Shown here in pieces: positions 1-30,650 of a stretch of DNA of 64,000 bases (the first letter of the stretch is position 1; each line of letters starts with the position of its first letter). The notes beneath the pieces were generated by a model, which had not been told where the DNA came from, ran no database searches, and saw only the letters and a program-made list of their open reading frames with translations. Location: NCBI GenBank assembly GCA_949775045.1, contig OX459102.1:16042772-16106771 (forward strand), written 5' to 3'. This stretch comes from Metridium senile (lineage: Eukaryota; Cnidaria; Anthozoa; Actiniaria; Metridiidae). Position numbers and translations under genes: made by a program.

Positions 1-183
1 TTTGGCATAGGATAGGGAAAGAGTGTTTTATGTCAGGACAAGTGTCACACAAGTGTATATTCATAAGTGTGTCTTTATCAAGTCTGTAAAAAAAATGTTT
101 GAGATTTATTTGCAAAAGGAAAGTAGGATTTTTAAGTATCAATATTACCAAGACCAAGTTGACATACATCAAGGAGAAGAATT

Positions 184-724
184 GTTTTAGTGTACATTCT
201 ATGCATCCCAGTAGACTGTGACAATCATTCGAAATTTTATCGCGACCCGTTGATACGAAAAATTGATCACGCGATGGACTTTTTATGTACCACATGATCA
301 TATTCTTCTGTACCACGTGAACAACATTTTTCGTTTGGCGCAGGTTCACATACGATCTTCGATCGAACCATAGTGATTGAATCTTCCCACGGCGTCATTT
401 TATACTAGTACTTGAAATACTACTTTTGTTTGGCGCGTATACGTTGAAGGCAAAGATTGTCCGGTACAAAAATGATCGTCTCCAAACAGGGAAGGACATT
501 CCACTAGTATAAATGAAGCCATGGGAAGATTCGATCACTATGATTCGATCGAGGATCGTATGTGAACCCGCGCCAAACGAAAAATGTTGTTCACGTGGTA
601 CAGAAGAATATCATCACATGGTACATAAAAAGTCCATCGTGTGATCAATTTTTCGTATCGACGGGTCGCGATAAAATTTCGAGGTTGTCACGGTCTACTG
701 GGATGCATAGTACACATTTAAAAA
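184..724. repeat. Foldback (long inverted repeat) element, about 540 bp
   Basis: Two arms, about 184-409 and 503-724, are near-perfect reverse complements. Both contain ATGCATCCCAGTAGAC-type ends, a GTACCACATGATCAT-type segment, and TTTCGTTTGGCGC, and both meet the loop at ACTAGTATA. The unpaired loop is about 410-502. No coding capacity is visible. It lies upstream of the first visible transketolase exon, presumably in an intron. The structure is typical of a non-autonomous foldback/MITE element. No clear target-site duplication was found. The first 180 bases of the window show nothing recognisable. Confidence 0.8.
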
Positions 725-748
725 GATGTTTAACTTTGTTGTTAACAG

Positions 749-3700
749 AGACAGTCGTTTACTGATGTTGCTACTGGTTCTCTTGGACAAGGACTTAGCT
801 CTGCCTGTGGAATGGCTTATACTGGTAAACACTTTGACAAAGCAAGGTTTGTGGACTTGTTATTGTTCATTTATAGTTGCACTCTATCACTATCATTATT
901 ATAACTGTCACTTTTTTCTTTACTTCAGTTACTAATCATCTTCGTTGTTGATTTGTTATGTGATATATACAATATGAGCGGCCAATTTGTATGTGATATA
1001 CAACAGCGAGTTGCAGACTAGCCGTTGCATATTTCATACAGATCTGACACAAATATTGTATAGTACTTATTAAAGTCCAATGTTAGTTCTTTCATATTTT
1101 ACTAAAATTGTCAAGATAAAAGTAAATCTGGTCGAGAAAATTCAACTTAAAACTTATGCAAATCATGACGATTTTTTATCTAAAAGAACAGTCACAGACA
1201 GGAGTTCTTTTGTCAAATTCTCATGAATTCATGAATGAATTTTATAATGTTTAGTTACCGTGTGTTCTGTGTCTTGGGTGATGGAGAGAGTGCTGAAGGA
1301 TCCGTCTGGGAAGCCATGCATTTTGCAAGCTACTACAAACTTGACAACCTTGTCGCCATTTTTGATATCAATCGTCTTGGGCAGAGTCAACCTACCTCGA
1401 TGGGACATGACATGGAGATGTACAGAAAGAGAGCCGAAGCTTTTGGGTAAGAAAGTAAAATGTCAATCTTGACCAATTTACCCTTATAATTATGACAAAT
1501 CTTTAAATTCAGTCAACCAATAGATGGTAGACGCTGTCTGTTGTAATTGTTAGACAAATATACCACTGAATTCATGTATATTGAAGGAAGCAAAAGTTTC
1601 ATTAGGAGACTGTGTTGACTGTAGCCTCGGCTGTGACAACAATTTTTAGAAATGGGTGTATATTTATGGGCATTTTTTTAAAAACTTTCAGATGGAATAC
1701 CATAGTTCTTGATGGCCATGATGTTGACGCCCTTTGTCGTGCCTTCTTTGAGGCTGAGAATACCAAGGGCCGCCCTACGTGTATCTTGGCCAAGACATTC
1801 AAAGGAAAAGGATTCCCAGGTAAGTTGGAAGCAGTCTACATTAATTAATGAGTTAATATGTGTTATGGTAAATTTAAAGCAATGATAGGGTTAGATGTGG
1901 GTGCAGGTATCAACCCTTATATGTAAAAAGAAATACAACAGCCAGTTAACTTGACATGCATTGTGCTGATGTGGCCAAATAATATCAGAACAGTTGTACT
2001 TGGTACAATTGGCACCTCATTCATTGGTATAATTTTGGGGGGTTTGCTTGTCTGTTTGTTTGCTTGTCTGTTTGTTTGCTTGTCTGTTTGTTTGCTTGTC
2101 TGTTTGTTTGCTTGTCTGTTTGTTTGCTTGTCTGTTTGTTTGCTTGTCTGTTTGTTTGTTTGTTTGCTTGTCTGTGTGTTTGTTTGCTTGTCTGTTTGTT
2201 TGCTTGTCTGTTTGTTTGCTTGTCTGTTTGTTTGCTTGTCTGTTTGTTTGCTTGTCTGTTTGTTTGCTTGTCTGTTTGTTTGCTTGTCTGTTTGTTTGCT
2301 TGTCTGTTTGTTTGCTTGTCTGTTTATCTATTTGTTTGTCTGTCTGTTAGTTTATATGTATGCCTGTTCGTTTGTGTGTTTGTTTGTTTGTCTGTCTTTG
2401 TTTGTGTGTCTGTTTGTTTGTTAATTTTGTAAAAATGTATTCAGAATGAGCTTTCAACTCACATTAAGAGTGTCACTGTTTGGTCTACTGAAGTATGCGA
2501 AAAGCAAACAAAAGTAGCATTAACCAAACTTTAATCCTATCTACTTAGGTGTTGAAGACTTGGAGAACTTCCATGGCAAAGCATTAGGAGAAAAAGGCAT
2601 TGAGATCATTGCACATCTAGAGAAGCAGATAGTCAATGCGTCACATGACCTTAGACCTGGTGCTGTTGTTGATGACGCACCAGCTGTCTGTGAAGATCCT
2701 GTGAAGCTTTCGCAGCCACCAAACTACAAACTAGGTGACAAGGTAAGAATACTCTTGATCATTTTAATTGTTCATAATCAAGTAGTTTCACATCAAAGAA
2801 GCCATTTGGTTGTTACCATTGAAGGAAAAGTGACCATTCTGATTGGAAATTGTTGTGGGGATTTTTGAAGCACTTCTGGAGCCGGTTGTACGAAAGCCGA
2901 GTTTTTGTCTTATTTATTGTGATAAAACAAGTCCGCCCTTTTGTATTCGTCAGCTTTAATCGTGGATTAAAAAGTTAATCTTGGTCACTAGCAGGGTTAA
3001 ATTTCAACCCTAGATTAGCTAGTTTTAACCCTAGGTTAAAGTTAATCGACCTTTGAGCAACGCAAAACTAACCCTGGGTTAATCTAACCCTCGATTTAAT
3101 CCTGGATTAGCGCTAATCGGCTTTCGTACAACCGGCTCCTGGAGTAAATGGCATTAAAATAGATATAACTTCAGTCACAGTTCAGTTCAGTGACCACAAT
3201 GATAGGTTTGCATTTGTTGTGACTTATAAATTATAGTTTTTCTATGTGCAACAACGCGAACCTCGACTTGGAACTATTATTTGTGGTCACTGAATGGAAC
3301 TGTGAAAAGGACTATTAACAGTATCGTCTACTTGTTTGTAATTGTCCAAAGTGCCTAAGTTTTTGGAGGACCTGCTTCAGTACCTCCACCAAACTATAAA
3401 TATTTCACCAAAAGCAAAACAATACTCACTTGAATGATCAGTATTTATACTGCATAATTATAGTAGTACTGCTTATGTTTTTGAGTGTATCGCTGTATAA
3501 ATAATAGTATTCACTCTGTTGTTCTTTTCAAGGTTGCAACCCGTAACGCCTATGGCACTGGACTTACAAAAATCGGGGAGACATGTGATCGTGTTGTCGC
3601 ACTTGACTGTGATGTCAAGAACTCCACTTTTTCAATTACATTCAGGAAGGCATTCCCTGATCGCTTCATTGAGTGTTTCATTGCTGAGCAAAACATGGTA

Positions 3701-5910
3701 GGTGTTGCTGTGGGATGTGGCACTCGTAATCGTACTATCCCATTCGCGAGTACCTTTGCTTGCTTCCTGTCTCGTGGTTATGACCAGATCCGTATGGCTG
3801 GAATCTCTCACTCCAGTGTGAATTTCTGTGGTTCTCATGTTGGATGTTCAATTGGTAAGTTTGTTTCATTGAGAAAATTACTTCTGATCAGTTCGTCAGA
3901 CAAACCAACTGTATATCTTTAGTATATCTTTATAAGAGGGCCACAGGGTCATCAGTTGTAAAACTGTCACGTGCTACCCTCATTAAATAAAGTCTATTCA
4001 TTCATTCATTCATTCATTCATTACATAATTCTTACAGCCAAAGCACATGATACGTGCCCATCTAGACTGCATTATTCTTTTTATTATTTGATTCTTGACT
4101 TCATTCTTCGTTTTCCAGAATGCCATTAAAGTATTCAAAAACTAAATGAAACCTCTTTAAATCTCACGGAATAATCAGATTTATTATCTATATTAATAAT
4201 AGTATAAATTATTTTTGATATCATAATTATTTATGTGAATTTTGAGAAGTTTGAAAAACGAAGAATGAAGTCAAAAATTGAATAATGAAATGAATAATGC
4301 AGTCTAGACGGGCACACTTCATGTCCTTTGACTGTAATAGTTTAATTGTATGAAACAGTGATTTTTTGTTGACAATTTTCTTCAACACAATATAGTCTAA
4401 ACTCATCGTAAATTCTCTATCTCTTCCCCCTTAACCAGGAGAGGATGGTGCCTCCCAAATGGCCTTAGAAGACCTGGCCATGTTCCGTGCAATTCCCAAT
4501 TGTGCTGTCTTCTATCCATCTGATGCTGTTTCCTGTGAACGTGCTGTTGAACTGGCTGCTAACTACAAATATATGACTTTCATTCGTTCATCTCGACCAG
4601 CAACAGCAGTTATATATAAAAATGATGAAGTCTTTGAGATCGGTAAAGCTAAGGTATGACTTTTTGATATGGATAATAATGTTTTACCGGAAACTAAAAC
4701 ACTTGTATTTTCCATATTTTCACTAGTGAAGATATGTAAAAATTATGTACCAAATGTCATGTACGTATGTGCGCATCCTAAAAAAATGTTTGTTCATATA
4801 GTAAAAAGATCATTACACGTTGGAAATAAAAAAAAAGTGTAATATCCTCTATCTATTATATAACATACAGTGTTTTATAGGGATTTTGCACACTGATAAA
4901 AATCATATCACTCGTGTCATTTCATATCTCTGTACGTCCATGTATTAATCTCTACTAACAATTTTCCCAGGTTGTGCGTCAAAGTGCCAATGACCAACTT
5001 CTTATAGTTGGTGGAGGTGTGACCCTTCACGAGGCATTGACAGCTGCTGATGAACTTGCCAAAGAGAGCATTCACGTGAGAGTGATGGACTTGTTCACCG
5101 TCAAACCTGTGGACAAAGACGCCTTGATTGAGCATGCCAAAGCTGCCGGAGGAAAGATCCTTACTGTAGAGGATCACTATTATGAAGGTACAGCTCTAAG
5201 AAAAACAGTTCATCTTTCTGTCAGTCATACATTCAGTACAGTGATAAATGAATCATCTATTTTCTGCTTCATCGACCAAAGTTTGTGAGATTTCCACATC
5301 TGCAGTATTTACGCATGGCCGATCTTGTCAGGCCAGACGTCAGTCAGCCAAATTGCAAACTTTCTGTCATTCAACCAGTTGATGAATGAATGGTCTTTTT
5401 GTTGGGCAAGAAATCAGTCAGTCATTCAACTCAAAGTGTCAGTCATTCAAGCAAAGTGTCACTCATTCAATCAAGTTAAATTAATGAGAAAATCTGCAAT
5501 TTTATCAAAGAATCACTTCTTTAATCTGTCAATCTATCAGTAGCCTGAGAAAACAGACATTGATTCGATCCTCTTCCCCTGCGAAACTGTTTTCTCAGGC
5601 TCATCTATCAATCACTCAATAAGAAATTAATTTGATCAAACATTAATCAATCATTTTGTCAATCAATCAATGACTCCATTCCAGTTTGTCTACATCTTCA
5701 ACCAATATTTTACTAATGTTTTTATGTTTTCTATTTTCAGGTGGTATAGGAGAGGCTGTCTGTTCCGCTGTAGCAGAAACTGGTTCTATTCGTGTCAATC
5801 GTCTTGCTGTTCCTCGCGTCCCACAAAGTGGACCACCTACCGCCTTGCTAGAAATGTTTGGTATCTCTGCCAGTTGTATTGTCAAAGGCGCCAAAGCTAT
5901 GCTGGCCTAA
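749..5910 (+). CDS. TKT: Transketolase, 3' eight exons (5' end outside window)
   Basis: Transketolase is a thiamine-diphosphate enzyme of the non-oxidative pentose phosphate pathway that moves two-carbon ketol units between sugar phosphates in the cytosol. Exons: 749-846, 1255-1446, 1692-1819, 2549-2742, 3533-3854, 4439-4653, 4971-5187 and 5741-5910 (stop TAA). They join in frame to 511 residues. Recognised blocks in order: [11 protein letters not shown]; the ThDP/metal motif start [13 protein letters not shown] with [19 protein letters not shown] followed by FHGKALG (conserved His); the pyrimidine-domain IAEQNM with its catalytic Glu; [54 protein letters not shown]; and the C-terminal domain ending near AKAMLA. 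The usual length is about 620 residues, so roughly 110 N-terminal residues are missing to the left. All introns are GT-AG. The gene converges on DRC11, whose stop codon lies 1.0 kb away. No frameshift or lost key residue was seen. The TKT versus TKTL paralogue was not resolved. Confidence 0.95.
2041..2424. repeat. TTTGCTTGTCTG microsatellite/minisatellite
   Basis: Imperfect tandem TTTG/CTTG/TCTG units with a 16-bp higher period (TTTGCTTGTCTGTTTG) lie in the transketolase intron 1820-2548. The Cys/Leu/Val-rich reading frames across it are artefacts of the repeat. Confidence 0.9.
2878..3139. mobile_element. MITE-like element with GAGCCGGTTGTACGAA inverted ends
   Basis: Terminal inverted repeats GGAGCCGGTTGTACGAAAGC and its reverse complement bound 262 bp. 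The interior is rich in TTAACCC/GGGTTAA-type palindromes. There is no coding capacity. It sits in the transketolase intron 2743-3532. A relative with the same ends but a different interior is at 11558-11690. Confidence 0.75.
4043..4326. repeat. Inverted-repeat (MITE-like) element
   Basis: Arms starting GTGCCCATCTAGACTGCATT on the left and ending AATGCAGTCTAGACGGGCAC on the right pair over about 80 bp, including a second paired block CTTGACTTCATTCTTCGTTTT-like. The centre is AT-rich. It lies in the transketolase intron 3855-4438, preceded by a short ATTC repeat (4003-4021). Confidence 0.75.
5543..5600. repeat. Short hairpin in last transketolase intron
   Basis: GCCTGAGAAAACAG and CTGTTTTCTCAGGC are perfect 14-bp arms around a 30-base loop. 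The surrounding intron 5188-5740 carries loose CAGTCATTCAA/CAATCAATCA repeats. Confidence 0.7.
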
Positions 5911-6023
5911 TAAGGTCATGATTAATCAATTATGGAAATGTACTCCCATATAAGGAAATATGTCCATATATGGACTTTTTGTGATGGCGTTGATTTACAC
6001 AGTATCAGGTCGAATATTTTTTG

Positions 6024-6181
6024 ATATACACCGAATCGAAATATGGCGGCCAATTTGAATAACAATTCTTCTTGACTGCCCATCCTCGCATACATGTGGA
6101 AAGTCTATTGTTTTCCAACGTGAACACGAGGCTAGACAATCAAGAACAATAAAAGTACGCCATATTTCGATTCGGTCTATA
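6024..6181. repeat. Inverted repeat overlapping the transketolase 3' UTR
   Basis: ACCGAATCGAAATATGGCG (6030) and CGCCATATTTCGATTCGGT (to 6176) are perfect 19-bp ends of a roughly 155-bp segment, consistent with a small MITE. It contains a candidate poly(A) signal for transketolase (6148), so transcript ends may fall inside it. Confidence 0.7.
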
Positions 6182-6275
6182 CTAGGTAGAAAACGACTTA
6201 GATAAGCTAAATTAATAACGGTTGTATTGCGTTGATCGTACGTGTTTTTGTTTTGCAAAAATATCCAAGAATAAA
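6148..6275 (+). terminator. Candidate transketolase poly(A) signals
   Basis: AATAAA occurs on the plus strand at 6148-6153 and at 6270-6275, 238 and 360 bases after the stop codon. Either could serve; no transcript end can be fixed from sequence alone. Confidence 0.5.
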
Positions 6276-6345
6276 ACTGAGTTGCTCAATGTTTTTGGTT
6301 GGTGCCTGAGTTAAAATGGGCCGAGTAGTGATCATTGGGGAACGT

Positions 6346-6500
6346 TGCCTGATAATGATAGTAATACAAATGATTATAGCGCTGATGATGATGGTGACGA
6401 TGATGACAGTGGCTATTGTGATGATGATCAGATGCTGGTAGTGGTGGTGGTGACGACGATGGTGATGATCGGACGATGCTCGTAATGATGGCGGTTATGA
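6346..6500. repeat. GATGATG-rich degenerate microsatellite between convergent genes
   Basis: Interrupted GATGAT/GGTGGTGAC units. The rest of the 5911-6930 intergenic stretch shows only candidate poly(A) signals and the inverted repeat at 6024-6181. Confidence 0.7.
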
Positions 6501-6723
6501 TTCTGATTGTGAAGTTTAAGATGAGTTAGTTTATTGAACTTGTTCACAAAATTCCACAAAAACTTGCACATTGTATCAGTCTCCTAATAGTGTCTTCTTT
6601 TCTCAATGAGCCCGATCCCTGCACTGAGCAGTTGTTTTGTTGTCTCGCATTGCTTGCTCCTTTAAATAGAGCGCTAACACTAGAGTACAAACACTAAAAG
6701 TGTGCAATACTTTGTACTATTTT

Positions 6724-6853
6724 TTTATTTCATGGTTTTAGTGTTTTCGCTCTAGCGTCAACAAGTCAGTATTTGACAACCCGATGCGCGCAAATCAAAA
6801 TTTCACTCGAGTTCAAAGTTTTCATAGACGCTTACAAATTACAAATGTTTATT
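6724..6853 (-). terminator. Candidate DRC11 poly(A) signals
   Basis: TTTATT on the plus strand (AATAAA on the minus strand) is at 6848-6853, about 80 bases past the DRC11 stop, and again at 6724-6729. The nearer copy is the better candidate. Confidence 0.55.
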
Positions 6854-6930
6854 TCAAATATTGCAGTTCACGTGCACAAATTACAGCAGTTGATATATAT
6901 ACATACTAAAAACAAATTTACAGTATCATT

Positions 6931-25838
<18,908 letters not shown>

Positions 25839-27277
25839 TGTTTTAAGTTTATATTTGTCAAAAGTTCAGCAAAATAAATGATTATAAGTCAAGCAATTTC
25901 ACATTTTTCGCGAATGTTTCGTTCCCCAATGTATCGCCATTTTGGTTTCTGCAGTTTGAGTATCTTGTTTCCATAACAACAGTTGGGGTAACTCCGCTGT
26001 ACAAAACAACTGATTCACCTACTCTCAATTTTTTTCTGACAATTTCGACACTAAAGAAAAATCTAACCCAGAAAAATTGATGACAATCTTTTATTGCTCA
26101 ATGAAATATTAGGGAAGATTTTCAGGCTTAAACAATCGATTTTCAAAATCTTTTGACTTCGTACATTCAGTTTTGGGCTTCCTGAGGTGAACGAATTAAA
26201 TACAAAGCGCCAAATCTCAAGGACAGTCGTATAAAACGAATTGAAACAAATTATAAACTATCTTAATGTGTTTCAATAAATATTTTCCAGTCTTTTTGTG
26301 CTTAAAATCGAAGTTTTGAAGTTTTCGATTTTTTTTCACAATAACTATTGGGCTCCCTGTAGTTAACTAAAAAAATACGTTCTGACAAAAAAAACCTCAG
26401 AACTGGCAACGACGCTAAAATTTGTTAAACTTAGTATTAATCGATTAGTTGAATCATGGATAATATGATTTTATTATCCATGGTTGAATGGTTAAGAGTA
26501 TTTCCATTTTTAAAATCAACTTTTTGAAATTTTCAATTTTTTGGTTCAACTTCCTGTTGCATGAGTTGGATAAAAAAATAATGATTGGCCAAATTCAAGC
26601 TAGTTCTTCGCTGAACAGAACATCGACTAAGGATCCACTAATGGTTTCTGACACTTTTTTCACGTCCATTGATCAATAATTGCACACTGTGTTAATGTCG
26701 TGCCCTAAAATACCATTAATTAACATTCCGTGGCGCGCGCGGTTACTAACAAGTTGTTGCGCGCCGGGGCGCTAACCGAAACGACCAGAAATATCTAATG
26801 GACCGGCCATTTGATATTTGAGGGCGGATAAGTCAGTTATAAGCTAAGCTAGCTAAGCTATCTATCGTTTAAGCTATCTAAGATATGTTTTTGTCGTCCT
26901 CAAGAATTGCACGATATTTTTTATAAGCTCGCTCCATATTACCCTAGCCGAAACTAGAGGGTTTCTTGATCTAGTATTTGTATTGATCATTTGTACGTCT
27001 GGATTCTCGTTGCATCACAAACTGCCACATTTACAAACGCTAAAGCAAGTAGAAAATAACCTCTGGTACCCATGCAGGGTAGCTCCATCTTTGTTTGTTG
27101 TATTTAATATTAAAAAATTCATGAATAATTAATGAGACATTTTCAAAAGAAATCATGACCATGACTAGTGTTGTATATCCTGATTTGCATAAGTTTTAAC
27201 TGGTAATTTTACGACAAAATTTATTTTAATCCTGAAAATTTTGGTAAAATATGAAAGAGCTAACCTAGACATTTTTT

Positions 27278-27350
27278 AAGTAGTTTACAACATTCGCGTC
27301 CGTGTTGTATCGGCGATACAACACGGCCGCTCATGTTGTAAACACTACTT
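27278..27350. repeat. Perfect nested hairpin, 73 bp
   Basis: The inner arms CCGTGTTGTATC and GATACAACACGG surround a 3-base loop. The outer AAGTAGTTTACAACAT/ATGTTGTAAACACTACTT pair almost perfectly. Confidence 0.8.
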
Positions 27351-27944
27351 GCACTATATATATTTTATTTCGGGACCGAAACCTTGCTTGGTATTTTGAG
27401 GTATTTTTTGGGGGAGGATTTAACCCCACCACCATCAAATATCATATGGTCCGTCCCTAATGGGGTCCTGACACTCTTTCACGTTTCACTGTTATTTCTA
27501 CACTATAATAGCCCTTTCCATTGGTCCAATTTGCTAACTAGACAGCGCCACAAGGCACCATTAAGTCTTTATTTATATACGCCATTAGAACACAAGCAAA
27601 AGGTGATTTTTCCATTACGGTGCCGGATATCTTTCGGTGTAAGAAAGTAACGGTACTCTTTGAAATCGCAATCAAACTAAATATTTACCTTTTTAAAGGT
27701 TTTAGGTAGAGCATTATTGTCTTAAAAAGCAAAGATTGGATGAACATATGTTTGCAATAAAATCTTGTTGATATTTTTTGCTCTTTGACATCTCACTTGA
27801 AGACACAAGAAATCAGAAACGTTAGATAGAAATTTGGTTGTCATTGTTACCGTCAGATACGTTGGTAAGTTATAGTTTAAGTGACACATTTTTTTGCGAC
27901 AAAAAGTGTGTACCATTTTGAATGCGACGATGGATTACAATGGA

Positions 27945-28158
27945 TGGGATGGGATGGGCTACAAATGGCTACGAATGGCTACGATGGGCTGCTATTGGCT
28001 ACGATGGGCTACGATTGGCTGCGATTGGCTACGAATGGCTACGATGGGCTGCGATTGGATACGATGGGCTGCGATTGGCTACGATGGGCTGCGATGGGCT
28101 GCGATTTGCTACGAATGGCTACGATGAGCTACAAATGGCTACGATGGGCTGTGATTGA
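27945..28158. repeat. 10-bp-period minisatellite (GGCTACGATG)
   Basis: About 21 consecutive 10-mers of the form GGCT(A/G)CGAT(G/T) or close variants. Because 10 is not a multiple of 3, all three plus frames are open and read Trp/Leu/Arg/Ala/Gly-rich; I regard these as artefacts. Confidence 0.9.
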
Positions 28159-28374
28159 CAAATTTTTGTGCGGTTTTTGTCTATTTTTTAGTGCAGTTTT
28201 TGTCTATTTTTGTCTATTTTCAAAAAAAAACCTTACGCCCCCCTCTTTGTATATTGTTTTTGCGCTAAAGTAAAGAAATATAACACATACATCCAATTGG
28301 TGCGAAAATCGCTAGCGCAAAAACCATACCGTATACACTTATTTCAAAAATCGTTGTCGCCGCTAGAGCAACAA

Positions 28375-28780
28375 ACATCAAGCCAAGACCGAAATGAATG
28401 CTGGTTTGTGCTGCTAATGTATTGAAATTACATTTGTTATCAACAAAATTGGTTGTGATACAAGAGCGAGGGGCGTAAGGGTTTGAGGCGATGCGGTTTC
28501 GCGTTATTTTTGGTGCGGTTTTGCAGGTTTTTTCATTTATATCTGCGGTTTTGCGGTTTTACAAATCTTGCGGTTGCGATTTTAAGCAAAGTTTGGTGCG
28601 GTTTCTATCGATTTTTTTTGTGCGGTTTTGCAGTTTCCAACCCCTCTTACGCCTACCTCAATAACAAGCACGTGAACTGATGCTCACATTTTGTTATTGG
28701 TTCGAATTCTTTAGAAAACAAGTCTGATTTCAATACATTAGCAGCACAAAACCAGCATTCATTTCGGTCTTGGCTTGATG
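28375..28780. repeat. Long inverted repeat with 54-bp arms
   Basis: The segment at 28375-28428 (ATCAAGCCAAGACCGAAATG and following bases) is the near-perfect reverse complement of 28727-28780. The interior of about 300 bp is rich in TGCGGTTT units. Confidence 0.8.
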
Positions 28781-29057
28781 CTTAACCTCCTCCATCACCC
28801 CCACACACTTTTCTCCCGGACAAGTGCACGTGACCATAGCATGAAATGCTTTTCAGCGACACATGGATTTTATTAATAGTTGGAGATCAGGGGTTAGGAG
28901 TATTCTGGATAAAACAGAGTCGTTTTCTTGCTAATTGCTTCCATATTAAAATGCCATATGTTGGTGTTGATAGAAAAATTAGAAAATTATGCCACACATA
29001 AGTTACAAGCGTTGTATCACGAATTAAAAAAGACTTTCCACGGTTCTAATCGAACAA

Positions 29058-29213
29058 CCTCAGCCTCGATAGCGTGTAATATCTTCTTTAGAATTTGACT
29101 ACAGCCCGTGGAATTTTGAAGTGCTTCAATTGTTTGATAATGTGTACATTCCTTAAATTACTGCGAGCTGAAGTCAAATTGTTGAGAATGTATTACACGC
29201 TATCAAGGCTGAG
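29058..29213. repeat. Inverted repeat, 156 bp
   Basis: CTCAGCCTCGATAGCGTGTAAT at the left end is matched by ATTACACGCTATCAAGGCTGAG-type sequence at the right end; this is a MITE-like terminal pair. Confidence 0.75.
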
Positions 29214-30230
29214 ATTGTGGACGAGAACCCGTGAAGAGGTTACAAGTGTAAATCTAGGTACGTTTTTGAGTCTGTTAAAACTCAATACAATCATTTTCGA
29301 ACTTAAAGAATGAAACAAAAACCGTCCCTGAAGTATTGATAACCCTTTGAGCACATGCGCGAGCGGGCCCTCTTGTGACACTTGATTCGTTTTAATACGA
29401 TGCACTAAACCTTCTTAATTTTGAAAATGAACGACGTATTTATTTGTTAAAAGAATATCCAAGAGAAACCGACCTGGATCTGAGGTTACAGAATTGATAG
29501 CTTTCAGCGCGCATCCATTATCATAAAAATCATCCCAATTTTGCACACACAAAAAAAAAAACAGCGCTTAAAAAAAACACCTAATGGTTTAAGCTAAAGA
29601 CATCATCCGAAAAAAACTGTTTGGGAGCCAGTTATTTTAATACTATAAATGATTGAAAACCCCAAGGTTTTACTTTATTATGTCTAGTTATGACTTGTGA
29701 TCCGGACTTTCATGACCCGAAAGAAAGCCGCTGTCACTATTATAAAGTGAGTAAGTTTAGAAACTGATGCATGGTACGTATTTTGCAGTATTTTTTCATT
29801 ATCAAAACAAGATATTTAAATTTGAAATCGTAATTTCAACATTTTTTGTCAATCAGTCGAGATCTAGGCGTAGTTTTTTCATATTTTTCGGTTAGAATTG
29901 TAATAAAAATTTTATTATTATTTTCATTTGTATGTTTATACTTTTATTTGTTTTTCTTCAGTTGAAGATCCAATAAATAAGGCTCAGTACATGTGGGGTT
30001 TTATAATTCTGCGTTCGGTATTTCTAAATCTATATATAGTTCAATTTCCTGTTACTAGAATTATCCTATAATATTGTTTTAAAGTATCAAAGTATGTAAT
30101 TTTAACATTAAAATGTAATTTTAACATTAAAATTAGGAGTGAGTCATACAGTCAACTTCCATATGGTCTTCAATTCGTCACAATAACCAAAGAACATTAT
30201 TTACATAGCACTTTTAAATTTTATTATCGT

Positions 30231-30327
30231 GATAATTATTAACAATTGCGCCTAGAACAGCGATGAATAGGCGCTTTATAAGTATTATTATGATTTCGTT
30301 TATTTTAACTTTGACTTGTTTACAAGT

Positions 30328-30358
<31 letters not shown>

Positions 30359-30392
30359 CATCATTATTATTGTTGTTGTTGTTGTTGTTGTT
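30231..30392. repeat. SINE/LINE-type tail plus ATT and GTT microsatellites
   Basis: TGCGCCTAGAACAGCGATGA and AGGCGCTTTATAAGTATTAT, then about 60 bases on (ATT)n and (GTT)n. Related to 24455-24525. Confidence 0.5.
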
Positions 30393-30554
30393 AATTAGTT
30401 GCTATTTCTAACATTCGCTACTATACAAAACTGCCAAAATATAACTGAAAAACAACAACATTGGTTTCCTCTTTAACTTTTACAAATGAAACTAGCGTTT
30501 AAACTAGTATAGGCTGCGTCGGTGTTTGATATAAACAATAGATATAATAGAATG

Positions 30555-30650
30555 AAATTTGTAACACCGTAAAAAAAAGCTGACTTAGCTTTACTGACGT
30601 TTCGAGCTTTAGCCCTTTGATCATGGAGTAAAAAAACTTTTTACTAAATT
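30555..30650 (-). repeat. Penelope-like / hammerhead-like relic, better preserved
   Basis: The minus strand reads ATGATCAAAGGGCTAAAGCT then CGAAACGTCAGTAAAGC, ending in a T-run and ACGGTGTTACAAATTTCATT, colinear with 23567-23660. A third fragment (GGAAACGTCAGTAAATG) is at about 30805. See the finding for the ribozyme argument. Confidence 0.45.

Noticed and set aside
1951..2432. Long [12 protein letters not shown] open frames
   Set aside because: They are produced by the TTTGCTTGTCTG repeat, open in all three plus frames; same reasoning for 20957-21541 and 39753-40490.
27881..28273. WLRWAAIGYDGL repeat protein
   Set aside because: A 10-bp repeat opens all three frames equally; no flanking coding evidence.
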